Shown here: in pieces, positions 1 through 12,590 of the stretch | How positions within the stretch are numbered: the first letter of the stretch is position 1 | How the letters are laid out: every line of letters starts with the position of its first letter | Origin: Acholoe squamosa | Taxonomy: Eukaryota > Annelida > Polychaeta > Phyllodocida > Polynoidae | Direction: 5' to 3' | DNA length: 64,000 bases | Assembly (NCBI GenBank): GCA_949317995.1 | Contig: OX439044.1 | Coordinates: 49,308,166-49,372,165 of the forward strand | The notes under the pieces: model-generated | Databases searched by the model: none | What the model saw: the letters and a program-made list of their open reading frames with translations, nothing else | What the model was told of the DNA's origin: nothing | Made by a program: the position numbers and the translations under genes

Positions 1-604
1 TGTGAGTCACATAATTAAATCCAATCAGTGGATTGAAGGAGCAATTAGGCGTGCCAATTTCTGCCATACCTTTGTCAGTGATAATGCTGGACTATGGGGA
101 CTGAATGTTTCCTTTGTTTCCATGTGCATGATGGAACTTGGACATACATAATTTGCATCTTCCTGAGCTGCTCTTGCTCGCTCACACCTCACTGAGTGCC
201 CATGATCATGTCCTAATGCATAAAGAGAAGGCCTCAGGGAAGTGACTAGTTATATAATTGGTATCAAGGGGACATCTTGTCAGTCAGAAATCAGGATCAG
301 ATTAGCTGAAGTTGCAAGGGAATTGCTGTCCCATCCGGAGCATTATACGGCGATTTGTGCCTCTGCTTTGTTACAGATTTGATTGAAGCCACCCATTCAT
401 AGCAAGGAAAACTAATATACCCCTGAGGGTACCTCCCCCATAATATATTGAATGTTGATGGCATATAGGAATATAAAGTTTATAAATGGCCAAAATAGCA
501 CATTTTATACAAGTAGATTTTACCTGGCTCAAACAGAATTATGGACTACAGTTTTCTCCTTTACCAATGAATGTCTGTTCCTAAGACTCACATCTCTGAT
601 CAGG
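1..604. other. No gene recognised
   Basis: Short open frames only, with no splice-flanked coding stretch, RNA gene or obvious terminal inverted repeat. I see nothing specific here. Confidence 0.5.
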
Positions 605-879
605 CAGGTATGGTCGAGGTCAGATACACAGAGAAAAGAAGACTGATCGCTTTGACACATACTGCACAGGTCAAGATTGTCTCCCACATGACATGCATGA
701 AAGGCATGTTGAATGAGGTTGAAACTCTCACATTTGGTTCGTCAACTCCACTTGACATGCGTAAAGAAGACAGTTGTCATGGTGACATATGTGCCATGTC
801 CCAATGACATGTGCTCTATGTGTCAAATCAAGTTGACATGGATATACATGTCATTTTGTCAGGAAGACTTTTTTCAGTG
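605..879 (-). repeat. Dispersed repeat R1, copy 1 (ends CACTGAAAAAAG on the minus strand)
   Basis: The minus strand of this segment closely matches 14033-14147 plus 15318-15480 on the plus strand. Shared landmarks are a CACTGAAAAAAGTCTTCC end (here at 862-879 on the minus strand) and a run of TGTCA/TGACA words. Read on the plus strand, this copy encodes the peptide LIALTHTAQV, which also appears in the other copy's minus-strand frame. This could be a transposon with a former coding region or simply a non-coding element. No full transposase is visible. Confidence 0.6.
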
Positions 880-3800
880 TAGGTGACACCCCTAGACTGG
901 GCTTCACTAAGAACTTCCTTTTTGCAGATGCAAAGATTCATATTACACATACAATAAAGTGGAAGTATCAATTAAGAAGTACCTAGCTTTAGTCATTTCA
1001 AAATCAGTCATCCCCAATTGATAGCTCTGGCAACTTTGGTGAACGGGTAAAAACAATTAGTAACTTGCAACTCCTTTCCGGGGGTTGGCAGTCTACAGTT
1101 GCAATACCAAGAAGGTCTTGCTGAAATAGGAAAATAAAGTTTCACCGAAGCACCCCAACTGCAGTATTCGGTGCCTATTTCTTACCATTGTCAAAAGAAA
1201 AATTACCAGAAGGGTTGGCTGCAAGAGGGCGTTATAAAAAGATCGGGAGCAGTTCTGTCGGAGGTCCAACTCCCAAAATGGAGGGAATCAATTTTCTGTT
1301 GAGTTGCCAAAAGGTGATAGGTTTAAGTGGTTGATGAATGCTTCCGAGTTGAAAACCAATTCCCAGCTAGTACCCTCCTCTAATTCCCTGGCCTACCTAC
1401 TATGGGAAGCATTCAGGTGCAACAAATCATGGAACCAGTTCCCCCAATTTTTTGCAACACAGTTTAATTCAGAGCAATGGTATCCCTTTACAGTATAAGG
1501 TGGGAATGGCTCATTAAGGCTGTGGAATTGTAGGGAACTGGAAGGTGCACTAGCTAGAGTGAGAATTGATTTCTCAACGGCCTCCAGGAGGTGTGTAAAC
1601 CTGTGTGTTAATTCTTTCTGTTCTCTTTTTAGAGACAGCTAGGTTAACTAGTTCAGAACTGTGTGTTTAAACTCTGTATGGGAATACTTGTACCAAATAA
1701 GGTGTGAAAGAGACAAAATAAAATTTTACATCATTACCTAGTGCTTACGAATGGCTGCTTTGGAGAGAAAATTATGTCATAAACTCGCAGAGTGATCATT
1801 GAATCATGTGGCATTGCATGGACTTGTTCTTTGATGAATAGCATGCATAGTAATATATAGGCTAAAAAATACATTAGATCGGGTTGCTCTAATGGGCAGA
1901 GACAGTATCTTAATACCTATTGAGAAGATCTAGCCAAAACTTTGGGAAAAATGACTGCCGCCATTTTGTCAAATGATAATGTATTGGTCCAACAAGTCCA
2001 GAAATAAGTTGATTGGATCCCTGGCCTTAGAATCTATGGGTACAGACACCAAAATAATGTTAATATCTGCACAGGAAGTACAGATATTGGTCAAAAGCCA
2101 GGTTCGACCCTGAAATCCAAGATGGCCACCACCCAAGTGAGATGCCGGTTAAGAGACAGGTTTTTTTCTGAAGGCTAACACATCACTTTGATGCATGACA
2201 CTGGTTTCCTGCCTCTACTCAGAATGTTTAGCAAAAAAAAAAAAAAAAATTGGGAGGCCTCAGCTACCAGACTAGTATATATTATTCTCCCTTCTAGAGG
2301 AACTTAAAAACTGGAAAAAGAATAATAGTATTCTCTCAAGGTCCATACAAGGGCCAATGTTTATTGATGCAGCCTTATCTAGTATAATGGATTATATTAA
2401 CGATAGATTTTGATGATCTGTACAAAACAATCCCGTGGCGGTTTTTGACGTCTGTATACATAATTAAGAGATCTATATTATCTCTATCTATTAATTAGGT
2501 ATGCCCCAAATACTCACCCATTAAACGAGTTTGTGAATTTTACAGTTGATTTAATTGAATATTCTGACAACGTATACATTTACAATAATGCATTATATCA
2601 TAGCCCCTAAATACCACCTGTTAACACCTGTAAGTGCCACATGATAGCCTCGATATACATGTACATAATGTACTAGCCTTTAATAGGGTTTATCAGAGGT
2701 CTTATGGGCAATTTGCAAGGACAATAAAATTTGGTTTCTTGGCTCTTAGCCTATCTTAGCAAAGCAGGGTCGACTCCATAATTACTTCATTTTTCACATT
2801 TTCTGAAAGAAATTTGTTCTTAATATTATTCTTTTAATAAATCTTCAAATTTTTAGTATCTTTGAATAAGCCAAGCAACGGGTCGGAGATATTATGCCCA
2901 CATCTTCATGCATTTTTGTTTTTTGGGTCCCATTTCCAAGGTAAAAGTTCAATTCTTAATCATAATAACCTTTGGAAAGGCCCTCAATTCAATACATCAT
3001 GAACAAATAGGGCATGGGAGGGGAACAAATCTGACCAACCTCTCTCAACTATAATTTCAATGTGTTACTGGAAATATCCCCTTTTTACCTTTAGACAATC
3101 GAGCAAAAAGCATTGTAAAACTACATCAAGAAGGCACATGGTATCTCACATTGTTTCAACTTCCCAAGAGATCCGGTGACATTTCCACTCTCAAGGTAGC
3201 ATCCCCTCACAATAATACAGGTTATCCACGACAACGGGGATCCCTGGCAATCAAAATAATGCATTCTCCTGAATGCTAATAGCCTTTTCTATATCTGCCT
3301 CCCTAAGGGAACTGAGCCGAGGCTCCTATCTGGCATCACCATTCTGAGTTCTTTTCACGTCTATAATCCTCTGGGACCTTCATATTACATCCGTTCTTTT
3401 TTGTGAATCCATATGGGAGATGCAAATTAGCCATCTGATGACGTGGATAAAAGATCATCTTCACAAACATAGTGGATAGAAATAATTCTATTTATCTGCA
3501 ATATGATTATAATATATGATATATATCGGCATTACGACTTGATATTCGATGGGGATGCATAAGAAAATGTCCACGACCGTGGAATATCTCAGCATCGTAT
3601 TCTCCGAGGTGGGACTGGAGTATCCCACGAATCGATTATATGGTTCAGTGACCAGGGGATGTATGGAATATGAGCACAATCGTATTCCATGGGGGGTATT
3701 GAATACGGAGGTTGTTGGTTAAACCTATGAAGGAGTCATATATATTTACCATGAAAAAAATTAATACTGATGAACAACCAGCACATGTTGTCGGAGGTGA

Positions 3801-3880
3801 GATGTAGAATTCATCAAGTTGATATTAATTAGAGGAGAAGGCTTGCCTTAGATGCAAAGAAAATTAAAATGTATAAAAGG
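880..3880. other. No gene recognised; AT-rich intergenic DNA
   Basis: No frame with coding character was found. An A-homopolymer lies at about 2230-2247. Nothing else supports a feature over these 3 kb. Confidence 0.5.
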
Positions 3881-4065
3881 CAGTTGCGGATCCAGGGGGT
3901 GGCCTGAGGGGGCACGTATCCCCCCCTAGACCCCCTGAAATTGAGCCTTTGTTAAACTCTTAAATATAGGAAATGTGGTACCGATACCGAACACTGGCTG
4001 TGCCCCCCCATGACCAGATTTTCTTGTATGTGCCCCCCTAGACCACCCCTTCTGGATCCGCCCCT
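3881..4065. mobile_element. hAT-like MITE, about 185 bp
   Basis: The left end CAGTTGCGGATCCAG and right end CTGGATCCGCCCCT form an imperfect terminal inverted repeat around GGATCC. The interior is C-run/G-run rich on each side. Flanks ATAAAAGG and TAAAAAGG look like a degraded 8-bp target duplication, which fits hAT elements. No coding capacity. Confidence 0.6.
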
Positions 4066-4299
4066 AAAAAGGTGTCGCGTCATTATACATGTTATGTATA
4101 ATAATGCATGATATATTGTAATGCATAATATTTTGACATGTATATACTCAATCAATACTTTATTGCACAGAACAATGGGCACTCCGTCACCTGTCTGTAA
4201 TCGGCTGAAAATGGATGCCATCAGTTTATCCACAACATCATCAAAGTATATAAAGGAAGTGCTCCATGCTCAGCACAGGACGCCATATTTCAATCTCCT

Positions 4300-4952
4300 T
4301 CATTTGACGAGACGACAAGAAGCACTTGAGCTGCATGGAGCCGAGAACGAGGCAGTTTACACGACGCCTTTTGATTGGCTGCTTACCACCTCCAAGACTC
4401 CCACCGCCGCACCGTGCCGCCACCGTCTCTGGTCTGGGCCGCGGGAGAATCATCAGGCACAATTCTGAAAGTCGTCTGCTTCTTCATGCTGACAGCAGAC
4501 GACAAAAAGATGGAAGAAATGTAAGAGAAGTTGGGGGATACCGCTGCACCATTACACTTTATACCTCCTCCTCCATCTATATGTGTGTGAATATGGCAGG
4601 GAGAAGCGGTCGATGGAATAGGCGGCAAACACAGTACATTGCTAGGAAAAGCAGCGGAACACTTTTATTCCGCTTACGTCCGTGAGTGGAGGCGGCGTCG
4701 CTGCATTCGCTGCGTTCGCCGAGCGCCGTTCGCGCTGACCGCGCGTGGCACGGGAACTACTTGTAGCCAGCGCCGTGTGGTATTAGCCGCCAGCGTCAAC
4801 GATGATAAATCAAGTCGATTGTCGTCTGCTCCACAGGAAGTTTGTATCTACCCCTCCTCGTGTGTCACCCCTAACTGGTGGTGGTGGAGGAGAGGCAATT
4901 TAAGGTATTTTATCGGTAGAAGGAGCCGTGGACGGTACAGTCGGGAGTCAAG
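4300..4952 (+). promoter_or_regulatory. CpG-rich promoter/5' UTR region of the signal-peptide gene
   Basis: Base composition changes sharply here: many CpG dinucleotides, GCCGCCACC-type words and an inverted CCAAT box (GATTGGCTG, about 4373) lie just upstream of a strong start codon and a spliced exon. This fits a CpG-type promoter and 5' untranslated region. No TATA box is evident near the exon. The transcription start cannot be placed from sequence alone. Several frames are open here only because GC-rich DNA has few stops. Confidence 0.5.
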
Positions 4953-5112
4953 ATGGCATACGAGCCTGTAACAGTAGTATCTCTATCTGGCCCTACCTGT
5001 CGGGAGCCTTATCGGAGCACCACGGCCAGGTGGGCACCACTACAACTACCCTCACGGATGGAGCCTCACCTGGTAGTCTACCTGGTGGTCCTCCTGCTCC
5101 TCTCTTGTACAG
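4953..5112 (+). CDS. First coding exon with signal peptide; secreted or membrane protein, identity unknown
   Basis: The ATG at 4953 has a strong context (A at -3, G at +4) and follows an in-frame TAG at 4917. The frame stays open for 53 codons plus one base and ends at ACAG|GTAAGT, a near-perfect splice donor, giving a phase-1 intron. Residues about 40-51 read LVVYLVVLLLLS, a hydrophobic core typical of a signal peptide or anchor. A second in-frame ATG at 5058 would give a conventional short signal peptide (MEPHLVV...SCTG) but has weaker context. A signal-peptide exon followed by a phase-1 intron is characteristic of extracellular modular proteins (known of the class). The mature domains must lie in later exons, which I could not link with confidence. 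Function unknown. Confidence 0.6.
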
Positions 5113-7450
5113 GTAAGTCGTGTCATTGAACACTCCTTATTCTCTATTATCTCTGACATCTCTGTCTTAGAAAGGTAGCTACAATTTGCAGATGAAATCG
5201 TGTAGGGTCAAAAAGGTCCGTCTTCTCAGACGTTTAAAATATTATTGTTTGTCAAAAGGGGGAGAAAAAATGATAATCATACAAGAAATGTCGCAAAAAA
5301 TAATCACACACCTGAGAGCACACCTGATTCAATTGAGTAGATTGGAGTTTAAGGATAATCACCTGAAGAACATTTTTAGCACATGAAATGTCCCCAGGGA
5401 TGGTGTGATTAAAACATGATTATGCTGTTGGTTTCTGAGAATTCATTCATAAATCCATAAACCACTTTTAAATGTAGAATGTACAGAACTAATGAGCATT
5501 ATTTAATAAGGCCTGAAAAACAACATCATGTACCCATAAACAAAACTCTCTCATACTCAAACCTGACCTATCATCCAGTTAAAACTAAAATTCGTCCACT
5601 AGAACACTTTTCCTCCATCATCCACAATCACTATGATCAAGGTATCTAACTTGCCAAAGAACATTTCAAAGGTCAAAGACTGATCAAGGACTAAATCCAT
5701 TGACAAAACAGTCCAGTGGGGGGAACGGATTACCAGGCGGAGAACATGTGTAATACAAATGTATGTACAGAACCAGTCGGTAGGTGTTATGTTAGGCACG
5801 CTGTGATGAAAAGCTCTCTAGATGGTGTCAAAAAGGGATAATCCCAGTCGTTAATAACCAGTTATGCAGCCATAGTGCTTAATCCTGCTGTAGTGTTACT
5901 ACCAGTATTACGAGACCCCATATATATCGACCTCTGATACTGTTGTTCGCCTTCCAATGGTACTACTGGTACCTCTAACCTTATGCTAAGCACTGGAAGA
6001 TACTTCACAAAATGCTACGATAGCTTACAGCCATTTTGAAGACAAATCATACTTGATGGTTTCAGAACATATACGGTAGTCAATTTTATACTTATAGCAC
6101 AGAGTTTGATAGAGCAGTCGCATCACTACATTCATTGATGAAGGTTCGGAGTTGTATGACATAGTGGCTGACCCTAAGCTTAAAAAGTGTCCAGTTGTGA
6201 CACCTTGTACAATATCATCTACGGATACACTTGGTGGTCAATATTACAATGGTGATAAAAAAAACTAATCAAAATGAAATTCACCAATATTCCGTTGTCT
6301 CAATGTCAAAGAGTTGACAAGAATAGGCCAGATCAACTGGTTGTATACACACAAACCCACTGCCACATGGGAAACCCACACTCAAACAACAGCAAAAGCT
6401 ATCACGACAGAGAGTCTTTCCAAGAATACCACAATGCTATAATGAGCTCAGTAATAAGAACCTAAATGGACTTTCAGTGAACTGGACCATGGTTAAACTG
6501 ATATAACATGATGATAATAGAAGTCAGGTGTGATAATACCATATGTTCACTGAACCAAAAACCTTCACCTACTGGCCATACTACTTGCACTATAATGGTA
6601 CACATAGTGCTTTGGACACAAGGAGGCACCACTGTCTTCTTTTTATTGCTGTTGTTATCATGGTTTATCAGCTTTCTAGGTTATACCAGGAGTGCATTCA
6701 GGTGTATTCTCTTGCCAGCAATGTTTATGAAATTAGCATAAGGATAGACTCCTGAGTCGATTAGCCAGTGGTCAAATCTCCAGGAGTCTATCTTTATCCT
6801 AAGTTCAGTAAGGTTAATCCTTTTCAACAGGAATATAGTTGTTTCTTCATCATACGGCCAATTAATGGAACTAGGTGAGATAATGAAGAAGAAAATAGAA
6901 GTCACCGCTGATTACCTAATTATCATAGTAGAAAAGAAAAAGAGCGTGTAAAGCAAAAGTGTTTAGAATCCATACACAATATCACTGCTTGTTACACTCA
7001 CACTATTTTCTTCAACATATCTAGGTCACTAATGTGCCCCACCTGGGTGCCTTGTCTTTAAACGATTCATATAGGCTAGATTGCATTTATGTATACAACT
7101 GATAAGATGTCAACTCTTAATGGTTAGGATATAATCAAATGTAAAAAGTTTGTTATGAATTACTTAGTCAATATACTATATGATCCATTTATATATCCAT
7201 TTTATGAAACAACACGGGTATCTGTATGCCAGTTGATCTAAAATGTATAATTACCGTAATGATATACAACTGATTAATTCCACATCACTCAAATAATTAT
7301 TACACCAATGTCGATTGAAACGGAATCAATAGCAATAAAACAGATAAAACCCGAAGTTCAGTAAAATTACTGGTGTTGCACTTTTACACAAATTTAATTG
7401 TTACTGGCCAACTAGATAGGCAGTCTCAGAGAACCATATATTTACCTTTC
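5113..7450. other. Putative first intron/intergenic DNA
   Basis: Follows the splice donor at 5113. No further exon with matching phase and clear splice sites was recognised. AT-rich, with one short hairpin at 6738-6797 (listed separately). Confidence 0.45.
6738..6797. other. 17-bp hairpin, 26-nt loop
   Basis: ATAAGGATAGACTCCTG (6738-6754) pairs with CAGGAGTCTATCTTTAT (6781-6797) over 17 positions with one G-U pair. The size is compatible with a small foldback repeat or a pre-miRNA-like stem. Nothing in sequence alone shows that it is transcribed. Confidence 0.3.
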
Positions 7451-7975
7451 TTAAAAGAAAAGACCGCCCTGTTTTCATGTTGAGGTATTTTGATAGCCAT
7501 TGTCCAAGTAAACATGATTTTGGAATACTTACTATGCACCTCTATATGGGAGAGCAGCAGGCCTTTCTCCTGCATTGTATTATGTCACAATTGAAAAAAA
7601 TGCAGCAGGAACTGCATTGATTATGTAAGGGAGGCTGTTGTAAAACATGTTTATATATAGAAAACTGAAGCGTGCTACATTATATTATCATTTAGGAACC
7701 CTCCCCTGGGTCATTTGATGCCAGTTATCAACAAAGTTAAATAACCCTGTTCCGGAGAAGGATAGAGAGAGCATTCGATCGTGGTCCAGCAGTGATGTGC
7801 AGTCACAGTTCTGCTGCAACTTGTCGTGTCATACAATGCAGCAGAGGGGCCTGCTGCTCTTCCTTATACATTTATGTAGTAGTGCATAGTTTAGTAAGTA
7901 TGCCAAAATCGTGTTTATTAGCACAGAGACCATCAAAATAAATCAACATGAAAATAGGGTAGTCTTTTCTTTTAA
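7451..7975. mobile_element. TTAA-flanked foldback MITE, about 520 bp
   Basis: The element is bounded by TTAA at 7451-7454 and 7972-7975. Its arms begin AAGAAAAGAC and are inverted repeats of roughly 170 bp with many mismatches; for example CCTGTTTTCATGTTGA pairs with TCAACATGAAAATAGG. The arms share GCAGCAGG and TGCATTGTAT segments. TTAA duplication is typical of the piggyBac and Kolobok superfamilies. No coding sequence. Confidence 0.65.
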
Positions 7976-8118
7976 ATCAATAAAGAAGAGGAGGTCACCC
8001 TCCCTTATTAGGCTTCTGCTCTCACACGAGGCATGGAAATCTGTTCAGATGGGGAGTTTTACCCAATGACAACAATCAAATACATGAGATCTACCTAAGG
8101 ATCAATCTGTAGTGAAAA

Positions 8119-8334
8119 CAAGATGGCGGCACCCGTGCATTCCTTACACCACTCCTACGTTGTTCCGAGGTAGCATCGCCATTGAATCCCATCTGTGACG
8201 TAACGTCATCCATGTGACGTAAGGTGCAAAACCCTCACAGTCCAGGCTGCATGACAACTCCCACAGTACTCAAGAGTCAGGGTTAGGTGGCGAATATGAC
8301 GTCATGTTTGTCACGTCGTCGTCATGGTGACGTA
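8119..8334. promoter_or_regulatory. CRE-rich, YY1-site segment (possible promoter or enhancer)
   Basis: CAAGATGGCGGC (8119-8130) is a textbook YY1 motif. Within the next 205 bp, TGACGT or its complement occurs at about 8196, 8203, 8215, 8297 (full TGACGTCA) and 8328. The cluster and CpG content stand out against AT-rich flanks. YY1 plus CRE/ATF sites are common in animal promoters, but no start codon, exon or donor can be tied to it, so the regulatory role is inference. Confidence 0.4.
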
Positions 8335-11300
8335 TCCCCTTATCCTACCCATCAGGCATCAGGAGGTCTAGCAAATCTGACAGTACTTGATTGGGGCAAT
8401 ACTAATGGGCTGTCTAGGCAATATTAGATGAAGTGTTGTTGTCTTACTTTAGGCAGACCTTAGGCTTATAAAATTATGATGACACACCGGGACGATTATT
8501 TTATGCCCAAATAGCTACATCTAACCTTTTCGTGTTGATAACTAGTTCGTCTCGGCATAGTGATTTGTGATACACGATACTTTTCACTAAATCCAAAATC
8601 CACCAAGACGTTTGAGCGTGAGTGCATCCAAAAATGCCATAGACCTCAATATATTTTTCTGATTCACGCATTTGGTGGATTTAGCACTTTATACAGAGAT
8701 AAATGTAGCACCCCTCTCATGATCAGGCTTCCACGTTCTTCTTTCCTTCCTTTTATTTCCATAATATTGTGGATAGTATATGAAACTATTAATTGGCCAT
8801 GTGCACACCCTACGGCAACCCGAAAAAGGGTAGTAAGTACCAAGCAGCCCTTTCTTTTTCACTCTAAGCTTACACAGGAGTAAAAAGGAAGCGTTGGCCG
8901 TATGGATAATCCAGTCATTAGATTCTGACGCTAGGAAACCGGCAGCGGACGCCCACAGAACGCCAGAGGGACGCGGGCCTCAAGCTCAACAGTAATTGAC
9001 GAAACAGTTTTCGATTAACTGCGGAGCTGGCTTGTGAAATGACAATCAGCGAAGCGCTGTGAGGAAGAACACCAGCCATCGCAGCCATTCTGCAGGGACT
9101 AGGTGCCAGGAAAAATCTTCTAGCATTACAAGGCGGCAATTAGTAGGCAGAAATCAGCCAATAGGCAGACTCGTAATAGCTCTCAAGGGGGTCAGGTGTT
9201 TGGTGGATTTCCTAGTGTCTGTTGCCGGGGTGGAGAACACTGAGGGACTCATCGGGAGTCCGCTTTGAGTGGTATTTAGAATGAGGTGCCTCACAACTGA
9301 AGTGGGATCAGATTGCTCTCCCTCATGTCTTCATAGTCAATGATGCCTCAAGGCCAATAATTGTTCATTAACAAAGTTATAGTTAATGGGGGATAACCAC
9401 AAGATCACCATTTGGAATAACGCATAAATGGGTGATGTGCAGATTATGTAGGATATGGATAGTACTAAGCATCTCCTATATTAATACCTGGAAAGCTACT
9501 ACGCCTAAACAAAGGAGATGGGGGATGCACCCCCACCCCCACACTTTTCAGGATGGACCTTATATCAACAAAAAACAAAATTTACACCCCATCCCCCATG
9601 CTTTTTTGGTTGCCTACGTAGGCCATGCTTAATTATGGGGATGAAAGGAAAAAATACTTCCAACTTTTAATCATTCCAAGGTCCCGAAAACACCATTTTC
9701 CCATTAAGGTGACACCCATCTATCATCAATCTTCCCCTATCATCGCCCACATGGAACCCAATGTCACCGATCAGCCAACTATCTTCTTTTTGCCAAAGTC
9801 TGGTCTCACCCAGGGTTTCAGGTGATACGTGTCCCATCTTCAGAGCACTGCCCTCCTGTGCTGATCGATTTATGGTGGACTACATTATATTTTTATGTGG
9901 CAATTGGAGCCGGTATGGGAGAGGTTGATAGGTGCTGCTTCAGGTACCTCTTGTCCTTGGCAAAGGTTAGTGAGAGGTGGAATGTGTCATATATACAAGA
10001 CATCCCAAATTAAAGGATTCATTTTCATTGAATGATCTAAGCCCTTAAACCCCCTGTCCCTAAAACATATTAATGTTACAGACAATTATATACCATTTAA
10101 GATCATGACTTGGATGGCACATCACTAACAAACATGTATGATGTGTCTTTTGGGTTTGAAGGCATAATATATGCCTAAGACGTCACCCATGGACAAAGAG
10201 ATTATCAGAGGTCTTCAAACCTTAAAAAAAGTAGAAGTCTTTATGGTCAGCATAAAACAATCATGTTTAGATAACGTAAGGCTCTCAAAATTAAAATGAT
10301 GAATCGGCTCTATAGACGTTTGTTCTGTATGACTGGTCGATGTTCTAACCCACACATGTTGATTGACGGCCCTTAAAGGTTCTCAGTTTGAACATGCTGT
10401 GCCAGCAAGAGCTCACACGCCTGAATTTTCATTTGTGTATGTGCCCCCCCCAACAATAATTCCATGGTACCATATACGATAACGATATCCATACATGATA
10501 AACATGTATGTATGTGGCTAAGCCAGCTTCCCTGCATACACCTGCAGACACTTGCACCCCTGGGGTACCCCCCCCCCGGCACAGTGCACTAAGAGCAGGA
10601 TAATGGGATTCATAATATGATAAAGCATGATGCAGGACAAAGCTTAACATTGCTATAAGCACGTCCCCAGACAGATGTGCATCTAGGACATGCATTATAA
10701 ATAATGGAGAAATAATTTCTAGCTGAATTCCTTCATATCAGCACACATAGCTCCAGCACAAACACTTGATCCTATTGTGATAATACTCAGGAAATACTTA
10801 ATTAGAGTAGAATTTATAATTGCATTGAGTATGGAATGTGAATAATTACTATATAGCAGAAACTATACAGTCATATGGACATTAATAATAGTCAGTTTAT
10901 CTCTAAAATGCATTTTAAGATCACAGCCAATGGTCTTGTTTTCATCGTGAATAAGACGTTAAGGAGTCTACGCTTGCTCTACGGTCTCTGGATGATACCA
11001 TCTTCTCTCTAATACTGAGAAATCAAAATCCCATTATTGTAAAATCTTTACTAGATGGGCTTAGTTAGTAGTTATAGGTGTAGGCTGGCACGCCACCAAA
11101 AACTACTGTGTGCTTAAAAGTAACCTAGTTGAGTAAGGCTATTGTGCTTACTACTATTATTATGTTTAAGATAAAGGCTAGCTTGAAATATCATACTTAT
11201 GTTCTACTGACCTTTCTGTAAGATTGCTGATTGATTAGCTGATCACTTCAATTGAATAAAAATGAAATAAGTCAGATACCCTCATATTTATAAGGTGATC

Positions 11301-11365
11301 CAGGAGGTCTATCTACCTGATGATCCTTTAGTAGCAGACCCTGGAGTTGTCAATATGGAGGGTCT
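8335..11365. other. No gene recognised; CpG-richer patch at 8890-9270
   Basis: Mostly AT-rich. At 8890-9270 the DNA is richer in CpG (GCAGCGGACGCC, GACGCGGGCC, AGCGAAGCGCT) and could be an untranslated exon or old element, but no frame is convincing. A short C-run lies near 10570. Nothing else supports a feature. Confidence 0.4.
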
Positions 11366-11548
11366 ATGGAAGGAAAACAGTTCAAGTTTGACATGTTTTG
11401 CCTGGTCAATTGCATGCTGCTCACCTTCCCCATTTTCTCTTACTGCGAAGGATCAGTAGGGATGAGTTTTCAGAATGGTATACCTTGCCCTACGGACCAC
11501 GATAATAAGTCTTCTGACAAACCGTGTGTGAGAAACCTATCTGTCTGA
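11366..11548 (+). CDS. Possible 60-residue secreted peptide (weak)
   Basis: An ATG-initiated frame of 60 codons with a hydrophobic N-terminal stretch (about residues 10-26, FCLVNCMLLTFPIFS), then a short polar tail with two cysteines (IPCPT and KPCVR). The shape fits a signal peptide plus small mature peptide. No family is recognised, codon evidence is thin and no promoter or splice context is visible. It may be chance. Confidence 0.15.
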   Translation: MEGKQFKFDMFCLVNCMLLTFPIFSYCEGSVGMSFQNGIPCPTDHDNKSSDKPCVRNLSV

Positions 11549-11587
11549 AGAGCCTTTGCCAGGGTTGACATGTGAATCTTTTGCCTA

Positions 11588-11813
11588 CACTGTAAAAAAA
11601 TGTCAAAATAATGATTCTTCATCCCAGAGTTGCCAGAGATCCATCGATATTTTCACAGAGATGTTGTTATTTTCCTAGAGATTCCTTGTACCACTGCACT
11701 GCCTCCTGGAGTTTCTAGTAAAAATTACACTGACCCCCGTTATCTAGTTACGGTGGTTCACTGTTTAGTCTTGCAAGGCTCCCTTGTAGATTCAACAGTT
11801 ATTTTTTACAGTG
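11588..11813. mobile_element. MITE with CACTGTAAAAAA ends
   Basis: Starts CACTGTAAAAAA and ends TTTTTTACAGTG, a perfect 12-bp terminal inverted repeat over a 226-bp element without coding capacity. Target duplication is unclear. The ends resemble, but differ from, those of R1 (CACTGAAAAAA) and the pair at 48443/55732 (CACTGCAAAAA). Confidence 0.6.
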
Positions 11814-12339
11814 GAGATGCAGTACAGCATACAGTTCATGATATATATCTATGAAGCATCGGAATTTTAATCTTAGGTATACTGACAGGCTGAGTGGATA
11901 GACAGCCTTACATGTTATAGGCACGAGGTCTTTTGTCAGATAGTTGTGTATAATTCTTTTAAGGCAATACTTAAGATTCAAAAGGCAAAAATCATGGTAG
12001 ATATACAAGGACGAAAGAAACAGCTGAAAACAGCCAATTCTATAAAACAGTGCTCAGCAGTATTCTGATAGTGCAAGTATTGCAACATCCGTTTAGAAGC
12101 TTCTAATACTTTACAGAGAGAAACCTAGATGGCTTTTAGTAATCGACTTAAAGGCATACCATGGTCATTGGATTAATCGAAATTCCTAGTTTTAAGAACA
12201 AAACGAGATGATACCCCTCTGCAGTTTCACCGTGACCTTTTGGTTGATAGAAACCAAGCCTCGTGCTGGCAAAAGGAAGTTAAACCCACCTCCAGCGTGA
12301 ACCAAACTTTTGAATTGCTGTCTCCAAGTAAAAACTCAG

Positions 12340-12590
12340 TCAAGTATGAAAAAGGAGAAGACTAAACAGCATGGCAACCATTTTACGTTGGTAACCAAGA
12401 TTAGGACTGACGTTCACATCTAGAATCTGCAATGAATTGCACTCTGCTGTGATTTGGAGCTGCCGAAGTAAAATAACGTCTTCATCTTGAAATCTTTTCT
12501 CACTTTCAGCAACAAGTTGAAAGATCTTCCTTAAAAGAAATTCGACGTAATTTCTCGTCGGCAAGCAACCGCACTAACTTTAATTCCAAC
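12340..12590 (-). pseudogene. Possible decayed histone H3-like sequence (weak)
   Basis: On the minus strand, the order of short blocks resembles the core of histone H3: GGTTGCTT...CGAGAAATT...CGTCG (cf. VALREIRR), then LLRK, FQ and LV(..)E blocks, then a later block in which LQ, AE, NL and K.V occur in roughly H3 order. The blocks lie in two frames, and about 18 bases expected after the RR block are absent, so it could only be a degraded intronless relic. Similarity was judged by eye against the general H3 pattern and may be chance. Confidence 0.2.

Noticed and set aside
4121..4971. Several overlapping frames of 80-119 codons on both strands
   Set aside because: They overlap one another in a CpG-rich, stop-poor region; only the frame from 4953 has both a strong start and a splice donor.
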